Source of the DNA: an uncultured Clostridia bacterium
GTDB taxonomy: Bacteria > Bacillota > Clostridia > Christensenellales > CALVMC01
DNA length: 64,000 nt
Direction: 5' to 3'
Assembly (NCBI GenBank): GCA_944342015.1
Contig: CALVMC010000005.1
Coordinates: 1-64,000 of the forward strand
Positions within the stretch are counted from its first letter, which is position 1. Each line of letters opens with the position of its first letter. Below are positions 1 to 8,230 of this stretch, in pieces. The notes beneath the pieces were generated by a model. The model was not told the origin of the DNA. It searched no databases and saw only the letters and a list, made by a program, of their open reading frames with translations. The position numbers and the translations under genes are program-made.

Positions 1-90
1 TTTGCCTTTTCGTTTGGCATTGTCGCATAAGCCTCTCAAAAGTAAACGGTCGAAATATCCTTGTTTGGTATTCAATGTATATTGGATATT

Positions 91-207
91 AAGCAAGGAT
101 TTTTCTTTGTCCCGTTGACTTTTGCTTTTTCAACATTAAACCAACAGAACATTTGCCGTCTTATGCTTTTTCTCTGCCTGCCGAAAGGCAAATTAACTTC
201 GGAGGTA
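91..207 (+). promoter_or_regulatory. Element leader 1 with GAAA-capped hairpin
   Basis: Leader of the HTH gene. It contains AAGCAAGGATTT at 91, TTGACT at 115-120 and, just before the ribosome binding site, a small hairpin TGCC-GAAA-GGCA at 179-190. A wider pairing TTTGCC (152-157) with GGCAAA (187-192) is also possible. The same order of motifs recurs before the recombinase (2534-2630). No -10 box lies 16-18 bases after TTGACT, so TTGACT is probably not a -35 box. Confidence 0.45.
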
Positions 208-213
208 AAGAAA

Positions 214-834
214 ATGAAAAACAACAGAAAAGGTTATGAAGTATTTGAGGAAATAATCTCTCCCGACAATGTTATGCGTATGGGAGAATTACTTGCTCTG
301 CAATCGTTAAAGTTTATGTGTCAACATAAGCATCTACACAGAATGTATGCTAATCTTGCAAGGGATATAGACTACAAGGATATACCGGGTTATGTTCTTA
401 CAGACAGCTATGACTTAGCACAAAGTGCTGCATTATTCTTATTAGACTATATGGGTAAATCTGTATACGATACTTGTTTAGATAAAAAGAGTAATAAGGT
501 ATTTACAATAAAAAGATTGGGATATAAACACCTTTGCCATTTACTATATGAAGAATGGAAACTAAAGAGATATGCAGGTAGTATAGAAGACTTGATTAAG
601 AGTGAAGAGCCATATACAGAGTTTGAGCAAGAATACAAAGGAGATTATACAAAATACGATAAGATAATTAGAAAGCTAAAACTTAACAAAGGCGAAAAAG
701 AAACACTAAACTGCTATATGCAAGGTATAGGGTTTGTACAACAAGCTAATATGCTTTCTCTTAATCCGTCTACCATATGGAGAAGAAGAAAAAGTATGCA
801 AAATAAGTATCTGAATATTGTACATACACTTTAA
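214..834 (+). CDS. HTH / sigma-like protein of mobile element
   Basis: 206-residue protein that I do not recognise by name. The reading frame is open further upstream, but the ATG at 214 is preceded by GGAGGT at 201-206 and is the likely start. The C-terminal 45 residues (KLNKGEKETLNCYMQG...LSLNPSTIWRRRK) look like a sigma-70 region 4 or LuxR-type helix-turn-helix: a helix, a turn, then a recognition helix with Trp-Arg-Arg-Arg. The rest is predicted helical with no signal peptide. It is the first gene of the element that also carries the Rep and recombinase genes. Small sigma-like proteins of this kind usually control element genes; that role is inferred here. A terminator follows at 861-895. 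Confidence 0.7.
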   Translation: MKNNRKGYEVFEEIISPDNVMRMGELLALQSLKFMCQHKHLHRMYANLARDIDYKDIPGYVLTDSYDLAQSAALFLLDYMGKSVYDTCLDKKSNKVFTIKRLGYKHLCHLLYEEWKLKRYAGSIEDLIKSEEPYTEFEQEYKGDYTKYDKIIRKLKLNKGEKETLNCYMQGIGFVQQANMLSLNPSTIWRRRKSMQNKYLNIVHTL

Positions 835-860
835 TAAACAAGTTAACACTAATTTACCAT

Positions 861-895
861 AAGGCAATCTATAACTTAGGTTGTCTTATTTTTTA
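861..895 (+). terminator. Terminator after HTH gene
   Basis: Stem AAGGCAATC (861-869) pairs with GGTTGTCTT (879-887) using two G-T wobbles, followed by ATTTTTTAT. It lies 27 bases after the stop codon of the HTH gene. Confidence 0.7.
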
Positions 896-1276
896 TGTAA
901 AATTTTCTAATTCTGACTTGACTTTTGCTATTTCCGTGCCTTTTAAATAGAGGCTTATGTGAGAAACTAACGAAAAACAAGGCTTTAGATGGAAACTTTC
1001 ACCTTTCTCATTCCCTTATAAGTGAAGGACTTTTTTCTAAAACGGACATTAGGTGTCCCGTTTGAAAGATATAATCATTAAAAAGTTTTTTGAAGTCGCA
1101 AAAACCTTGCGAGTTCAAATAGTAAAACAATATTAAAGCTATCTATGGATAAGCTAATTCAAATTTGAGATATACATCTAAGTCCAATGCTTCTTAATTC
1201 TCGAGATATGGTACCAAATATAGAAGCAATGCCGACTAAAGATGAATTATCTATATAAAATTATTGGAGGTATATA
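896..1276. other. Non-coding stretch with hairpins before rep
   Basis: No gene seen. It holds TTGACTTTTGCT near 916, which also occurs near 115. A stem CTTTCAC/GTGAAGG lies around 997-1028, and a bulged inverted repeat AAACGGAC/GTCCCGTTT at 1040-1063. Because an HUH Rep gene follows, this could hold the origin nicked by Rep, but no nick site can be assigned from one sequence. Confidence 0.35.
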
Positions 1277-1426
1277 ATGAAAATCTTTTATGACATCTGT
1301 ACCATTGGCAATCTTGATTTGGAAAATATACCTGCTGAGGAGATCAAATTATTTTGTAATGCTTTGCTTGACGGATTGTTATTGAGTCTTGACAAGGCAA
1401 ATCTTAGCAAGGATACAAACAAATAG
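1277..1426 (+). CDS. Small protein upstream of and coupled to Rep
   Basis: 49-residue ORF starting with MKIFYDICTIG. The ATG is 6 bases after a perfect GGAGG (1266-1270). Its TAG stop (1424-1426) shares its last G with the GTG start of the Rep gene, a stop-start overlap typical of translational coupling. The protein is acidic and leucine-rich in the middle with no membrane segment. Function unknown. The strong ribosome site and the coupling make it very likely to be translated. Confidence 0.7.
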   Translation: MKIFYDICTIGNLDLENIPAEEIKLFCNALLDGLLLSLDKANLSKDTNK

Positions 1427-2442
1427 TGCCCTATCCCAACGCTAAAGTATATAGTGACGGAAGTCATTATATTGCTATTCCTCAGCAACCAAATAAAATG
1501 CGTAAAAAGGTACAAACAAAAAAGAATACGGACTCTTCTGTCCTAGAAAAGCAAGTCAATGAGGTACTTGAAAAACCTAAAGATAAGCAAGAAGTTCAAC
1601 AAAACAATGTTGTTGACGACAAAACTAATCTTGGAAATATAAACCCTCAATGTAATGCAGATGCTAGAGAAACAATGCTCAAAGCTATCTTTGATGAGGC
1701 TTATAAACAAAACTACTCTCAATCAAGAAGTCAGCTAAGACACATTATGCTAGATATTATGTCAAAGCATTTTGAAGACAAAGAAAAACTAGCTACTTTT
1801 GTGGATATTAACCTAGAGAGAAAATACCACAACTATTCCAGCAGAATGACTCGGCTGTATAGAAAGGTTAATCTTCAAGAATGGAGCCATTTTTGCACTT
1901 TTACTTATGATAGTAAAAAGCATACCGAAGAGAGTTTTAGAAAAAAGCTGAGCAACTGTCTTAAGCACTTTGCCAATAGAAAAGGTTGGAGATACATAGG
2001 TGTTTGGGAAAGAGCTCCTCAAACTCAAAGATTACACTTTCACGGATTATTCTACATACCCGATGGAACACTCCCCGGTAAACTTATCGAGACAAAAGAT
2101 TATAGCATCATTACAAAGCAAGTGCAAACCACCATTCAAAGTACATACTTCAATGAGCGTTTTGGCAGAAATGATTTTGAAGAACTAGACACATCAATAT
2201 TTGTAGAAAGAGCCATAAGGTATATCGTCAAATATATGGAAAAGACAGGCGAAAAGATTGTGTATTCAAGGCATTTGCCTACTTACATAATCTCAGACAT
2301 TTTGGAAAAAGATGTAATATGCACCTGTGGTCTGGAAGATAGAAAATTATTGCTAGCCGACGACTTTAGTTGTTATGACGAAGGCTGTTATATGGGCAAA
2401 GTTAGTCCCGAAGTAATAGCAATTCTTAGAAAAGCAAACTAA
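1426..2442 (+). CDS. HUH-type replication initiator (Rep/G2P-like)
   Basis: 338 residues. Residues about 150-275 carry the HUH endonuclease signature: motif I FCTFTYD (157-163), the metal-binding His-hydrophobic-His H204-F205-H206 in RLHFHGLFY, and a downstream YxxK catalytic tyrosine motif in RYIVKYMEK (Tyr266/Lys269 or Tyr270/Lys273). Such proteins nick and covalently hold one DNA strand to start rolling-circle replication of plasmids, phages and integrative elements. The first 80 residues are polar and low in complexity. The start is GTG, overlapping the stop of the small ORF, with no separate ribosome site. The most likely role is replication or mobilisation of the excised element. The rep family is clear; the exact subfamily is not. 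Confidence 0.85.
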   Translation: MPYPNAKVYSDGSHYIAIPQQPNKMRKKVQTKKNTDSSVLEKQVNEVLEKPKDKQEVQQNNVVDDKTNLGNINPQCNADARETMLKAIFDEAYKQNYSQSRSQLRHIMLDIMSKHFEDKEKLATFVDINLERKYHNYSSRMTRLYRKVNLQEWSHFCTFTYDSKKHTEESFRKKLSNCLKHFANRKGWRYIGVWERAPQTQRLHFHGLFYIPDGTLPGKLIETKDYSIITKQVQTTIQSTYFNERFGRNDFEELDTSIFVERAIRYIVKYMEKTGEKIVYSRHLPTYIISDILEKDVICTCGLEDRKLLLADDFSCYDEGCYMGKVSPEVIAILRKAN

Positions 2443-2455
2443 ATGAATAATCTTT

Positions 2456-2489
2456 CGGCTTGGGAGAATAAAACAAATTCCCTTAGCCG
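2456..2489 (+). terminator. Imperfect hairpin after rep
   Basis: CGGCTTGGGA pairs imperfectly with TCCCTTAGCCG, starting 13 bases after the rep stop codon. There is no T-run directly after it, so it could be a weak terminator, an mRNA-stabilising hairpin or part of the recombinase leader. Confidence 0.35.
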
Positions 2490-2533
2490 TCAAGGGGAAA
2501 ATTTTTGAGCAATACATCTATCACACATACATC

Positions 2534-2630
2534 AAGCAAAAATTTATCCTTCTTCCTTGACTGCTCTTGGTTCTTTGTTTTGTCTTCTCCTTGTCGAAAG
2601 ACAAATAAATAATTAATTAATTAGGAGGTA
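2534..2630 (+). promoter_or_regulatory. Element leader 2 with GAAA-capped hairpin
   Basis: Leader of the recombinase gene, related to leader 1: AAGCAAAAATTT at 2534, TTGACT at 2557-2562, hairpin TTGTC-GAAA-GACAA at 2591-2604, then AGGAGG at 2623-2628. The hairpin stem differs from leader 1 by paired changes while the GAAA loop is the same. Confidence 0.45.
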
Positions 2631-2637
2631 ATGCCCA

Positions 2638-4183
2638 GTGAAAACAGGAGTTATATATGCCCGTTATAGTTCAGATAGTCAGACTGAATAATCTATCGAA
2701 GGTCAACTTCGTGTATGCAATGAGTACGCAAAGAAAAATAACATTATAATTATAGATACATATATCGATAGAGCCGTAAGCGGTACAACCGACAACAGAG
2801 TTGCTTTCCAGAAGATGATCAAGGACAGCTATAAAAAACAATTCGATGTCGTAATAGTATATAAATTAGACAGATTCTCCCGCAATAAGTATGAATCTGT
2901 AGTTCACAAGAAAACTCTTAAAGACAATGGAGTTAAACTCATATCAGCTATGGAAAATATCCCCGACACTCCTGAAGGTACTCTTATGGAAGCCTTACTC
3001 GAAGGTTTTAACCAGTATTATTCAGAAGAACTCGCTCAAAAAGTAAACAGAGGCATAAGAGAAAGTTGGCTCAAAGGCAACTGCACAGGCGGATATTTAA
3101 TGTATGACTATGACAGAAAAGATAAGAAACTATACATAAATGAACATGAGGCTTCTATCGTAGTAGATATATTCACTATGTATTCGCAAGGCTTTAACGC
3201 AAAGACTATTCTCAATAAATTAAATCAAAACGGTATTGTCAGAAAAACAGGCAAACCATTTAACGAAAAAGCTATTTATCTAATGCTACATAATAAAAAA
3301 TATACAGGCATATTGGAACACAAAGGTGAAATCTATGACAAAGTCTACCCTAGAATTATAAGCGATGATTTATGGGAAAAGTGCAGCTAATCAATGAAGA
3401 TAAAAAAATTGCTCCAAGCCGTAAAAAAGAGGTATTTGAATATTTCTTGTCAGGAAAACTTTATTGCGGATTATGCAAAGAACGAATGAGCGGTGAAAGC
3501 GGTACTAGCAAAACAGGAGATATACATTACTACTATGTATGTTTATCTCAAAGAAAAAATCGTCACGATTGCAAAGTAAAATCAGTAAAAAAAAGTCTCT
3601 TAGAAGATATGGTAATTAATCATACTTTTGCTTTTCTAAAAAACGATAAAGCTATAGATTTCTTGTCCGAGAAAATATACAACTTGCATATGCAAATATT
3701 AAAAGACGATACTGCTCTTAACATACTTATAAAACAAAAAGATGATGCCGTAAAAGCAAGTAACAATTTGATAAAAGCTATCGAACAAGGCATTATTACC
3801 GAACAAACAAAATCCAGACTCATAGAACTAGAGAAGTTTATTATGCAAAAAGAAATAGAGATTGACAAAGAAAAACTAAAAAACTATACTCACCTATCTT
3901 TAGACGATATAAAACAATATCTAAATCCGTAATATATGAGAATGCTGACAAAAAGCTGATAAGCAAACTGATTATAAATACTTTCATAAGAGAAGTAATC
4001 TACTACCCTGACAGAATAATTATTACATACAACTTTACTGATAATAACGATAGACCAAAAGTAACAAAAGAATATCTCGAACAAATTGAAAAACAGTCTG
4101 AAAAATCTCAGGCTGTTTATTCTTTCCCTATAAGTTCAAGCATATTGAACTTCGGTGCGCCAAAACGGTCAGACGGGTTTTGA
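2638..4183 (+). pseudogene. Large serine recombinase, disrupted by three lesions
   Basis: Original product about 515 residues: N-terminal resolvase domain (VIYARYSSDSQ with the catalytic Ser, and YKLDRFSRNKYE), a recombinase domain, a zinc ribbon (LYCGLCKERMSG...YYVC...C) and a C-terminal coiled coil. This is the domain order of integrases of the TnpX/phiC31 group that insert and excise elements. The GTG at 2638 follows AGGAGG. Three lesions break it: TAA at 2689-2691 where the family has Gln; loss of one base in GGGAAAA near 3374-3380, which moves translation into the frame starting GKVQLINEDK; and loss of one A near 3921-3926, which moves it into SVIYENADKK and on to the stop at 4181-4183. 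As written it cannot yield a full protein. The two one-base losses lie in A-rich runs and could be sequencing errors; the stop is a substitution. Confidence 0.85.
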
Positions 4184-4196
4184 CCGTTTTTTGTTT
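4162..4196 (+). terminator. Terminator at recombinase end
   Basis: Perfect stem AAAACGGTCA (4162-4171) and TGACCGTTTT (4181-4190) followed by T's. The original stop codon of the recombinase lies within the hairpin. Recombinase genes usually sit at an element end, so this may be close to the element boundary. Confidence 0.8.
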
Positions 4197-4301
4197 TCCG
4201 CATATTTTTTCGATATCTTCAAACAAACAACCGAAAAGTAACCGAAATTTTAATGTTAAAAATATAGCCTTTGAATATTTGCTTTTTCGGCAGGCATTTC
4301 G

Positions 4302-4330
4302 TTGACTTTAAAAATATACGGGTTTAAAAT
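4302..4330 (+). promoter_or_regulatory. Promoter of small membrane protein gene
   Basis: TTGACT (4302-4307), 17-base spacer, TAAAAT (4325-4330), 25 bases before the ATG at 4356. Confidence 0.55.
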
Positions 4331-4355
4331 ATCGTAGTTATAAAACGGTGCGAAT

Positions 4356-4589
4356 ATGTTGACTACTGTCGTTATCTCGGCTATTGCTTGTTTTTCGGTT
4401 ATTTTGCTTATTCTTTTATGCCCTTCGGTCAAAATCAAAGGACGCAGTTTTTCCGTATATTGGCTCCCTGCTTTAATTGCGGCAATTATTCTTATGTCGG
4501 TTGAAAATTTTGTACTTATAGGAATTATAATTTCGATACCTACCCTGTTTGCGGCGCTTGGCGGACTTTATATAAGTATGTTATTCTGA
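4356..4589 (+). CDS. Small two-to-three-helix membrane protein
   Basis: 77 residues with three hydrophobic stretches (about 3-21, 33-48 and 52-75) and a short basic loop KIKGRSF. No characterised family is certain. The segment CPSVKIKGRSFSVYWLPAL resembles, from memory, the N-terminal region of large Firmicute anion permeases of the SLC13/ArsB type, so this might be a remnant of one. It nevertheless has its own consensus-like promoter and a strong terminator, which argues for a complete small gene. There is no good Shine-Dalgarno site. The ATG at 4356 is the only in-frame start after a stop at 4341. Confidence 0.5.
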   Translation: MLTTVVISAIACFSVILLILLCPSVKIKGRSFSVYWLPALIAAIILMSVENFVLIGIIISIPTLFAALGGLYISMLF

Positions 4590-4590
4590 A

Positions 4591-4616
4591 AAAAAGCAGG
4601 CTGAGCCTGCTTTTTA
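4591..4616 (+). terminator. Terminator of small membrane protein
   Basis: Stem AAAAAGCAGGC (4591-4601), loop TGA, GCCTGCTTTTT (4605-4615). Perfect pairing; the T-run is part of the stem. Confidence 0.85.
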
Positions 4617-4668
4617 GTCCTTTTTTAAACACTGAAAATTTTATCGAAATATTATAAGTTAATTAAAC

Positions 4669-5478
4669 CTACTCGGATAACTTGATTTTTTTCGTTAAAT
4701 CATTTTTATCGACGGTTGCAAGCGCTTCGCTTTCGACAAGTTTTTTTTCCACGGACAAAGTTTTTTCTGATTCGGTTTCCGAAATGCTGTCGGAATTTAA
4801 TGCGACCGAACCTTCCTTGGAACTATCGTTATTATCGGCTGTTTCCGATTGAGCCTTAACTTTTTTAGCGAAAATTTTATTGTTCATAATCACATATTTT
4901 TCCATAAGGAAAACTATGATAAAGTCGACAAGAGAATAGGTAAATACCGATATCGTTTCCGCAGCCCCTGAAAGTGCGGGGATTGCGTTTGCGTAAGCGT
5001 CCGAAAGAATGGGCCCTATAAGCGTCTCGACAATAATGAGAACGACGCACATTATTACATAAACGCTGAAACTGAACGCAAGGTTGTTCGTTGCGGCAAA
5101 GGTTTTTTTCCTGTTAAGTATATAAGAGAGTACCTTTGCGACAATATTACCGGTAAGAAAAGCGACGAATGTCGGAACGGTATATTCTCCGAAAATCCAG
5201 GCAACGAATGTTCTTTGTCCGTCTACTCCGCAAAGGATAAGCAAATCGTCGCCGAACTGAACAATAAGTATCTGTGCAACGAATGCGAAAATACTCATAA
5301 AGATAAACCAAACAAACTGAATAAAACTCTTTTTTGCGCTTTTATCGGAATTTTTCTTTTCGCCCACGATTTCTGCCGAAGAACCGGCAACCGAATCGAT
5401 AGCAGCGGAAAGTTCACTTATATCCGAAGCATTGGTATCGGATTGCAAAATATCTTTTTCTTCTTTAATATCGCTCAT
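4669..5478 (-). CDS. GtrA-like membrane protein with charged tails
   Basis: 269 residues. Four membrane helices occupy roughly residues 55-205. The block VLSYILNRKKTF between helices 2 and 3 is typical of the GtrA family, small proteins thought to help move lipid-linked sugars across the membrane for wall or teichoic acid modification. Unusually, an acidic N-terminal tail of about 45 residues and a Ser/Glu/Lys-rich C-terminal tail of about 65 residues flank the core; ordinary GtrA proteins are 120-150 residues. The start chosen is the ATG at 5478, preceded by GAGGG five bases upstream; an in-frame TTG at 5490 lies inside the ribosome site and is rejected. No glycosyltransferase is adjacent, so the substrate is unknown. 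Confidence 0.7.
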   Translation of the reverse strand: MSDIKEEKDILQSDTNASDISELSAAIDSVAGSSAEIVGEKKNSDKSAKKSFIQFVWFIFMSIFAFVAQILIVQFGDDLLILCGVDGQRTFVAWIFGEYTVPTFVAFLTGNIVAKVLSYILNRKKTFAATNNLAFSFSVYVIMCVVLIIVETLIGPILSDAYANAIPALSGAAETISVFTYSLVDFIIVFLMEKYVIMNNKIFAKKVKAQSETADNNDSSKEGSVALNSDSISETESEKTLSVEKKLVESEALATVDKNDLTKKIKLSE

Positions 5479-5589
5479 AATATCCCTCAATTAATATTTT
5501 AATTATATCATAAACTAAATAACTAAATCAATAATTTTATAAATATAATATATTCATTAAGATTGATTAAATTAAAAAAAATTTCGGTA

Positions 5590-5618
5590 TTGCAACAGAG
5601 CGGATACAGTGGTACAAT
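5590..5618 (+). promoter_or_regulatory. Promoter of SDR gene
   Basis: TTGCAA (5590-5595), 17-base spacer, TACAAT (5613-5618), 42 bases upstream of the ATG. Confidence 0.65.
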
Positions 5619-5660
5619 ATAAATATAACATACGGCAAATTACCGTAAAGTGAGGTTTTT

Positions 5661-6710
5661 ATGGGAAGATATCTGATTACGGGTGCCTGCGGACATATAG
5701 GGAATGTAATAGTAAGAAATCTTAACAAAGAAGGAATAACTCCTTCGGTTCTGCTTATGCCTAAGGAAAGCGATATGCCGCTGCACGGACTAAAAACCGA
5801 AATACTTCGAGGCGATATATGCGACAGAAGTTTTATAAAAGACAACATAAATGAAGACGACACGGTTATTCACCTTGCCGGTATAATCGATATAGGCGGA
5901 TTTCCCGAAGAGCTTGTAAAGAAAGTCAACTTCGAAGGAACTGCGAACATAACCGACGCCTGCTGTGAAAAAGGAGCAAAAAAACTCGTGTATGTAAGCA
6001 CTTCCGATATAATAGCGCTTTCCGACGAAAATGCCGAAACTCTGAAAGAGAGAAAGGACTTTCCCGAAGAGAAAATGAAAGGCGCTTACGCCGAAAGCAA
6101 AAGTAAAGCCACCGAATATGTTTTTGAAAACAGCACAAAGAAAAATCTTAATGCCTGCGTGGTATTCCCTACCGCAATAATAGGACCTTTCGATTATAAA
6201 ATTTCGGAAGTGGGACAAGCCCTTTTAAATTTCATAAACTACAAGCTGCTTGCAAGTATTGACGGCGGATACAATTTCGTAGACGTAAGAGATGTTGCAA
6301 ACGGAATAATCTCGGCGTCAAAGATAGGAAAAAGCGGAGAAGGATATATACTCAGCGGAACTAAAATAAGCGTAACGGATTTTATAAAAAGTATGAATTC
6401 TGCAACGGGAAGGTTTTATGTGCCCCCGAAATTCATAAAAGGACTTGTTCTCGCTTTTGCCGATATTATAACCAAACAGGCAAGCAAAAAAGGCACTAAA
6501 CCTATATTCAGCAGAAAATCAATCGAATCTTTAAGTTCCAACTGCAACTTTTCATCGGCAAAAGCCGAAGAAGAATTAGGGTTCAAAGCAAGAGATATAT
6601 CTGAAACGGTAAAAGATTCTATCGATTGGCTCTTCGATAACATGCCCGACAAAATATGTTCAAGGGCAAAAAGAGAAAGAAAAAGGTATATTGAAAAGAA
6701 AAATAAATAG
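5661..6710 (+). CDS. NAD-dependent epimerase/dehydratase (extended SDR)
   Basis: 349 residues. An N-terminal Rossmann fold begins at residue 3 with the extended-SDR glycine motif TGACGHIGN, followed by the acidic stretch LRGDICD and HLAG. The catalytic Ser (VYVSTSD) and the YxxxK pair (YAESKSK) are present. The overall pattern is closest to the 3-beta-hydroxysteroid dehydrogenase/isomerase-like or nucleoside-sugar epimerase branch, acting on an unknown sugar or lipid substrate in the cytoplasm. The C-terminus is basic (RAKRERKRYIEKK). The ribosome site is GTGAGG, 6 bases before the ATG. It stands alone with its own promoter and converges on the ypeB operon. Confidence 0.8.
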   Translation: MGRYLITGACGHIGNVIVRNLNKEGITPSVLLMPKESDMPLHGLKTEILRGDICDRSFIKDNINEDDTVIHLAGIIDIGGFPEELVKKVNFEGTANITDACCEKGAKKLVYVSTSDIIALSDENAETLKERKDFPEEKMKGAYAESKSKATEYVFENSTKKNLNACVVFPTAIIGPFDYKISEVGQALLNFINYKLLASIDGGYNFVDVRDVANGIISASKIGKSGEGYILSGTKISVTDFIKSMNSATGRFYVPPKFIKGLVLAFADIITKQASKKGTKPIFSRKSIESLSSNCNFSSAKAEEELGFKARDISETVKDSIDWLFDNMPDKICSRAKRERKRYIEKKNK

Positions 6711-6811
6711 TATTTCATATACACTTTTTAAAATAAAAGAGTATAGACTTTTTTAAACAAAGGCTAAATTTTGATTTATTTAAATCATTCTTTTTCCGAT
6801 TTACCGAAAAC

Positions 6812-6840
6812 AAAAAACCGCATATTTTATGCGGTTTATG
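6812..6840 (-). terminator. Terminator of spoIIR-sleB-ypeB
   Basis: Stem AAACCGCATA (6815-6824) with TATGCGGTTT (6828-6837). On the minus strand it is followed by six T's. It may also stop transcription from the SDR gene. Confidence 0.8.
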
Positions 6841-6842
6841 TT

Positions 6843-8219
6843 TTACATTAACAGTGCCCCGTCGTCTCCGTCGATAACTCTGAGTATATTCAATTCTTCG
6901 CCCGTCTTCACGCTTACATAAATATAATAGGTGTTGTCGTCGAGAGAAGCGATAAATTCATAACATAGCGCTTCCTTTCCGCCGTCTAACGGAATAAGGG
7001 CTTTTCTTCCGCCTGTTACATTAAGAGAAGGATTGAGTTTTGCTTTGGCTTCGTCGAGGGTTATCGTCGGCGTTTCGAATTCTCTTTCGGTATGGTTGAA
7101 TATATAAGTCAGAGCCTCGAATCCTATAACGCTTAAATCGTCTGCGGTAATTTTAAGTTTTATCATATCGGGATAAATTATAGTATCGTCCTTTTTAACG
7201 GTGTAATTCACATAAACTACGCTGTTACTGTTTGACGCCCAGACTGCTTCCATATCGCTGTATCCCATTTTTTCAAGGAACTGTCTTCCGGCTTCTGCAC
7301 ACTCTTCCGCCGTGTATACAGGGTCGGTTACTTCTTTAAAAGAACTTATCTCTACAAACTGACCGCCCCTTTCGCTTATCGATATATATGTGCTTTGACC
7401 GTTTAAGTTAGCAGTGTAATTAAGCTGATTGAAATAATTGGTTGATACCGATTGAAAAACTATATCGCTAACATTTGCAAAAGAAAGTTTTTCAGCAATT
7501 ATCTGCGCTCCCTGCTCTTTGGATATTATTTCGCCGCTTAATGCTTTTGCCTCCTTATCGATAAGTCCGTCGCTGAAAGGTCCGTCGTAAATTAAGGTCG
7601 GATATTCTATGGTATTGTTTTCTATTTCCGAAATTATTTCGGTAAAAGGACTTACTTCGAGTTCAAAGGAATCCATAAAAGTAAAGTCGTTGTTAATTAT
7701 ATAAGTTTGCAAAGAGGCAATTTGCTTTCCTATGTTTTTGGTAAGTTCTGCAAAATTACTCATTGTGTTATATTCTTCGTCGGTAAGTTCTTCCCCTGCC
7801 GAAAGTTTCGAGGACAGGGCTTTTGCGTAATCGCCTACCTGATTAAAAAATTTAGAAGTGGCTTCCGTCGAACCGCTGAGTTTTAAAGAAGATAAATTGG
7901 TTTCGGAATTTGCAGCGCTTTTCTCTATTTCGTCGAGAAGTTTAATCTGCATACTCTTTGAAGAAGAGACCTTGAATTTATATAAATCGTTTTCCATAGT
8001 CGTGATTTCCGAAACCAAATCGTAGTAACTTTTCTGATACATATTTTCAAGATTAACCTTATAACTCGATTTGTCGGCGTGATTTGCATAGATAAAGTAT
8101 CCGCTGACACCAAGACCTGCAACGGCAAGGGCAAGCAGTACGGAAATAATTATTATGGCAATTGTTTTGCCTTTATCTCTTTTTTCGATTTTTTCGTTGA
8201 CATAATTTCTGTATTCCAT
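6843..8219 (-). CDS. ypeB: Spore germination protein YpeB
   Basis: 458 residues, matching YpeB in length and organisation: short cytoplasmic N-terminus, one membrane anchor (about 19-43), a helical region, then PepSY-type repeats (SGEIISKEQGAQIIAEKLSF; YTAEECAEAGRQFLEKMGY; ITLDEAKAKLNPSLNV). In Bacillus, YpeB is a spore-coat/inner-membrane protein that stabilises the cortex-lytic enzyme SleB and keeps it inactive until germination. It is encoded directly after sleB, as in Bacillus, with a GGAG ribosome site between the genes (11 bases after the sleB stop). Expression is expected in the forespore. Third gene of the operon with spoIIR and sleB. Confidence 0.9.
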   Translation of the reverse strand: MEYRNYVNEKIEKRDKGKTIAIIIISVLLALAVAGLGVSGYFIYANHADKSSYKVNLENMYQKSYYDLVSEITTMENDLYKFKVSSSKSMQIKLLDEIEKSAANSETNLSSLKLSGSTEATSKFFNQVGDYAKALSSKLSAGEELTDEEYNTMSNFAELTKNIGKQIASLQTYIINNDFTFMDSFELEVSPFTEIISEIENNTIEYPTLIYDGPFSDGLIDKEAKALSGEIISKEQGAQIIAEKLSFANVSDIVFQSVSTNYFNQLNYTANLNGQSTYISISERGGQFVEISSFKEVTDPVYTAEECAEAGRQFLEKMGYSDMEAVWASNSNSVVYVNYTVKKDDTIIYPDMIKLKITADDLSVIGFEALTYIFNHTEREFETPTITLDEAKAKLNPSLNVTGGRKALIPLDGGKEALCYEFIASLDDNTYYIYVSVKTGEELNILRVIDGDDGALLM

Positions 8220-8230
8220 AAACCTATCTC

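Noticed and set aside
115-143. TTGACT in the element leaders as a -35 box
   Set aside because: No -10-like hexamer 16-18 bases downstream in either leader; the shared sequence is better explained as part of a related RNA leader.
2689-2691. Recoded stop codon in the recombinase
   Set aside because: Two further frameshifts in the same gene make decay the simpler explanation, and neighbouring genes use TAA as a normal stop.
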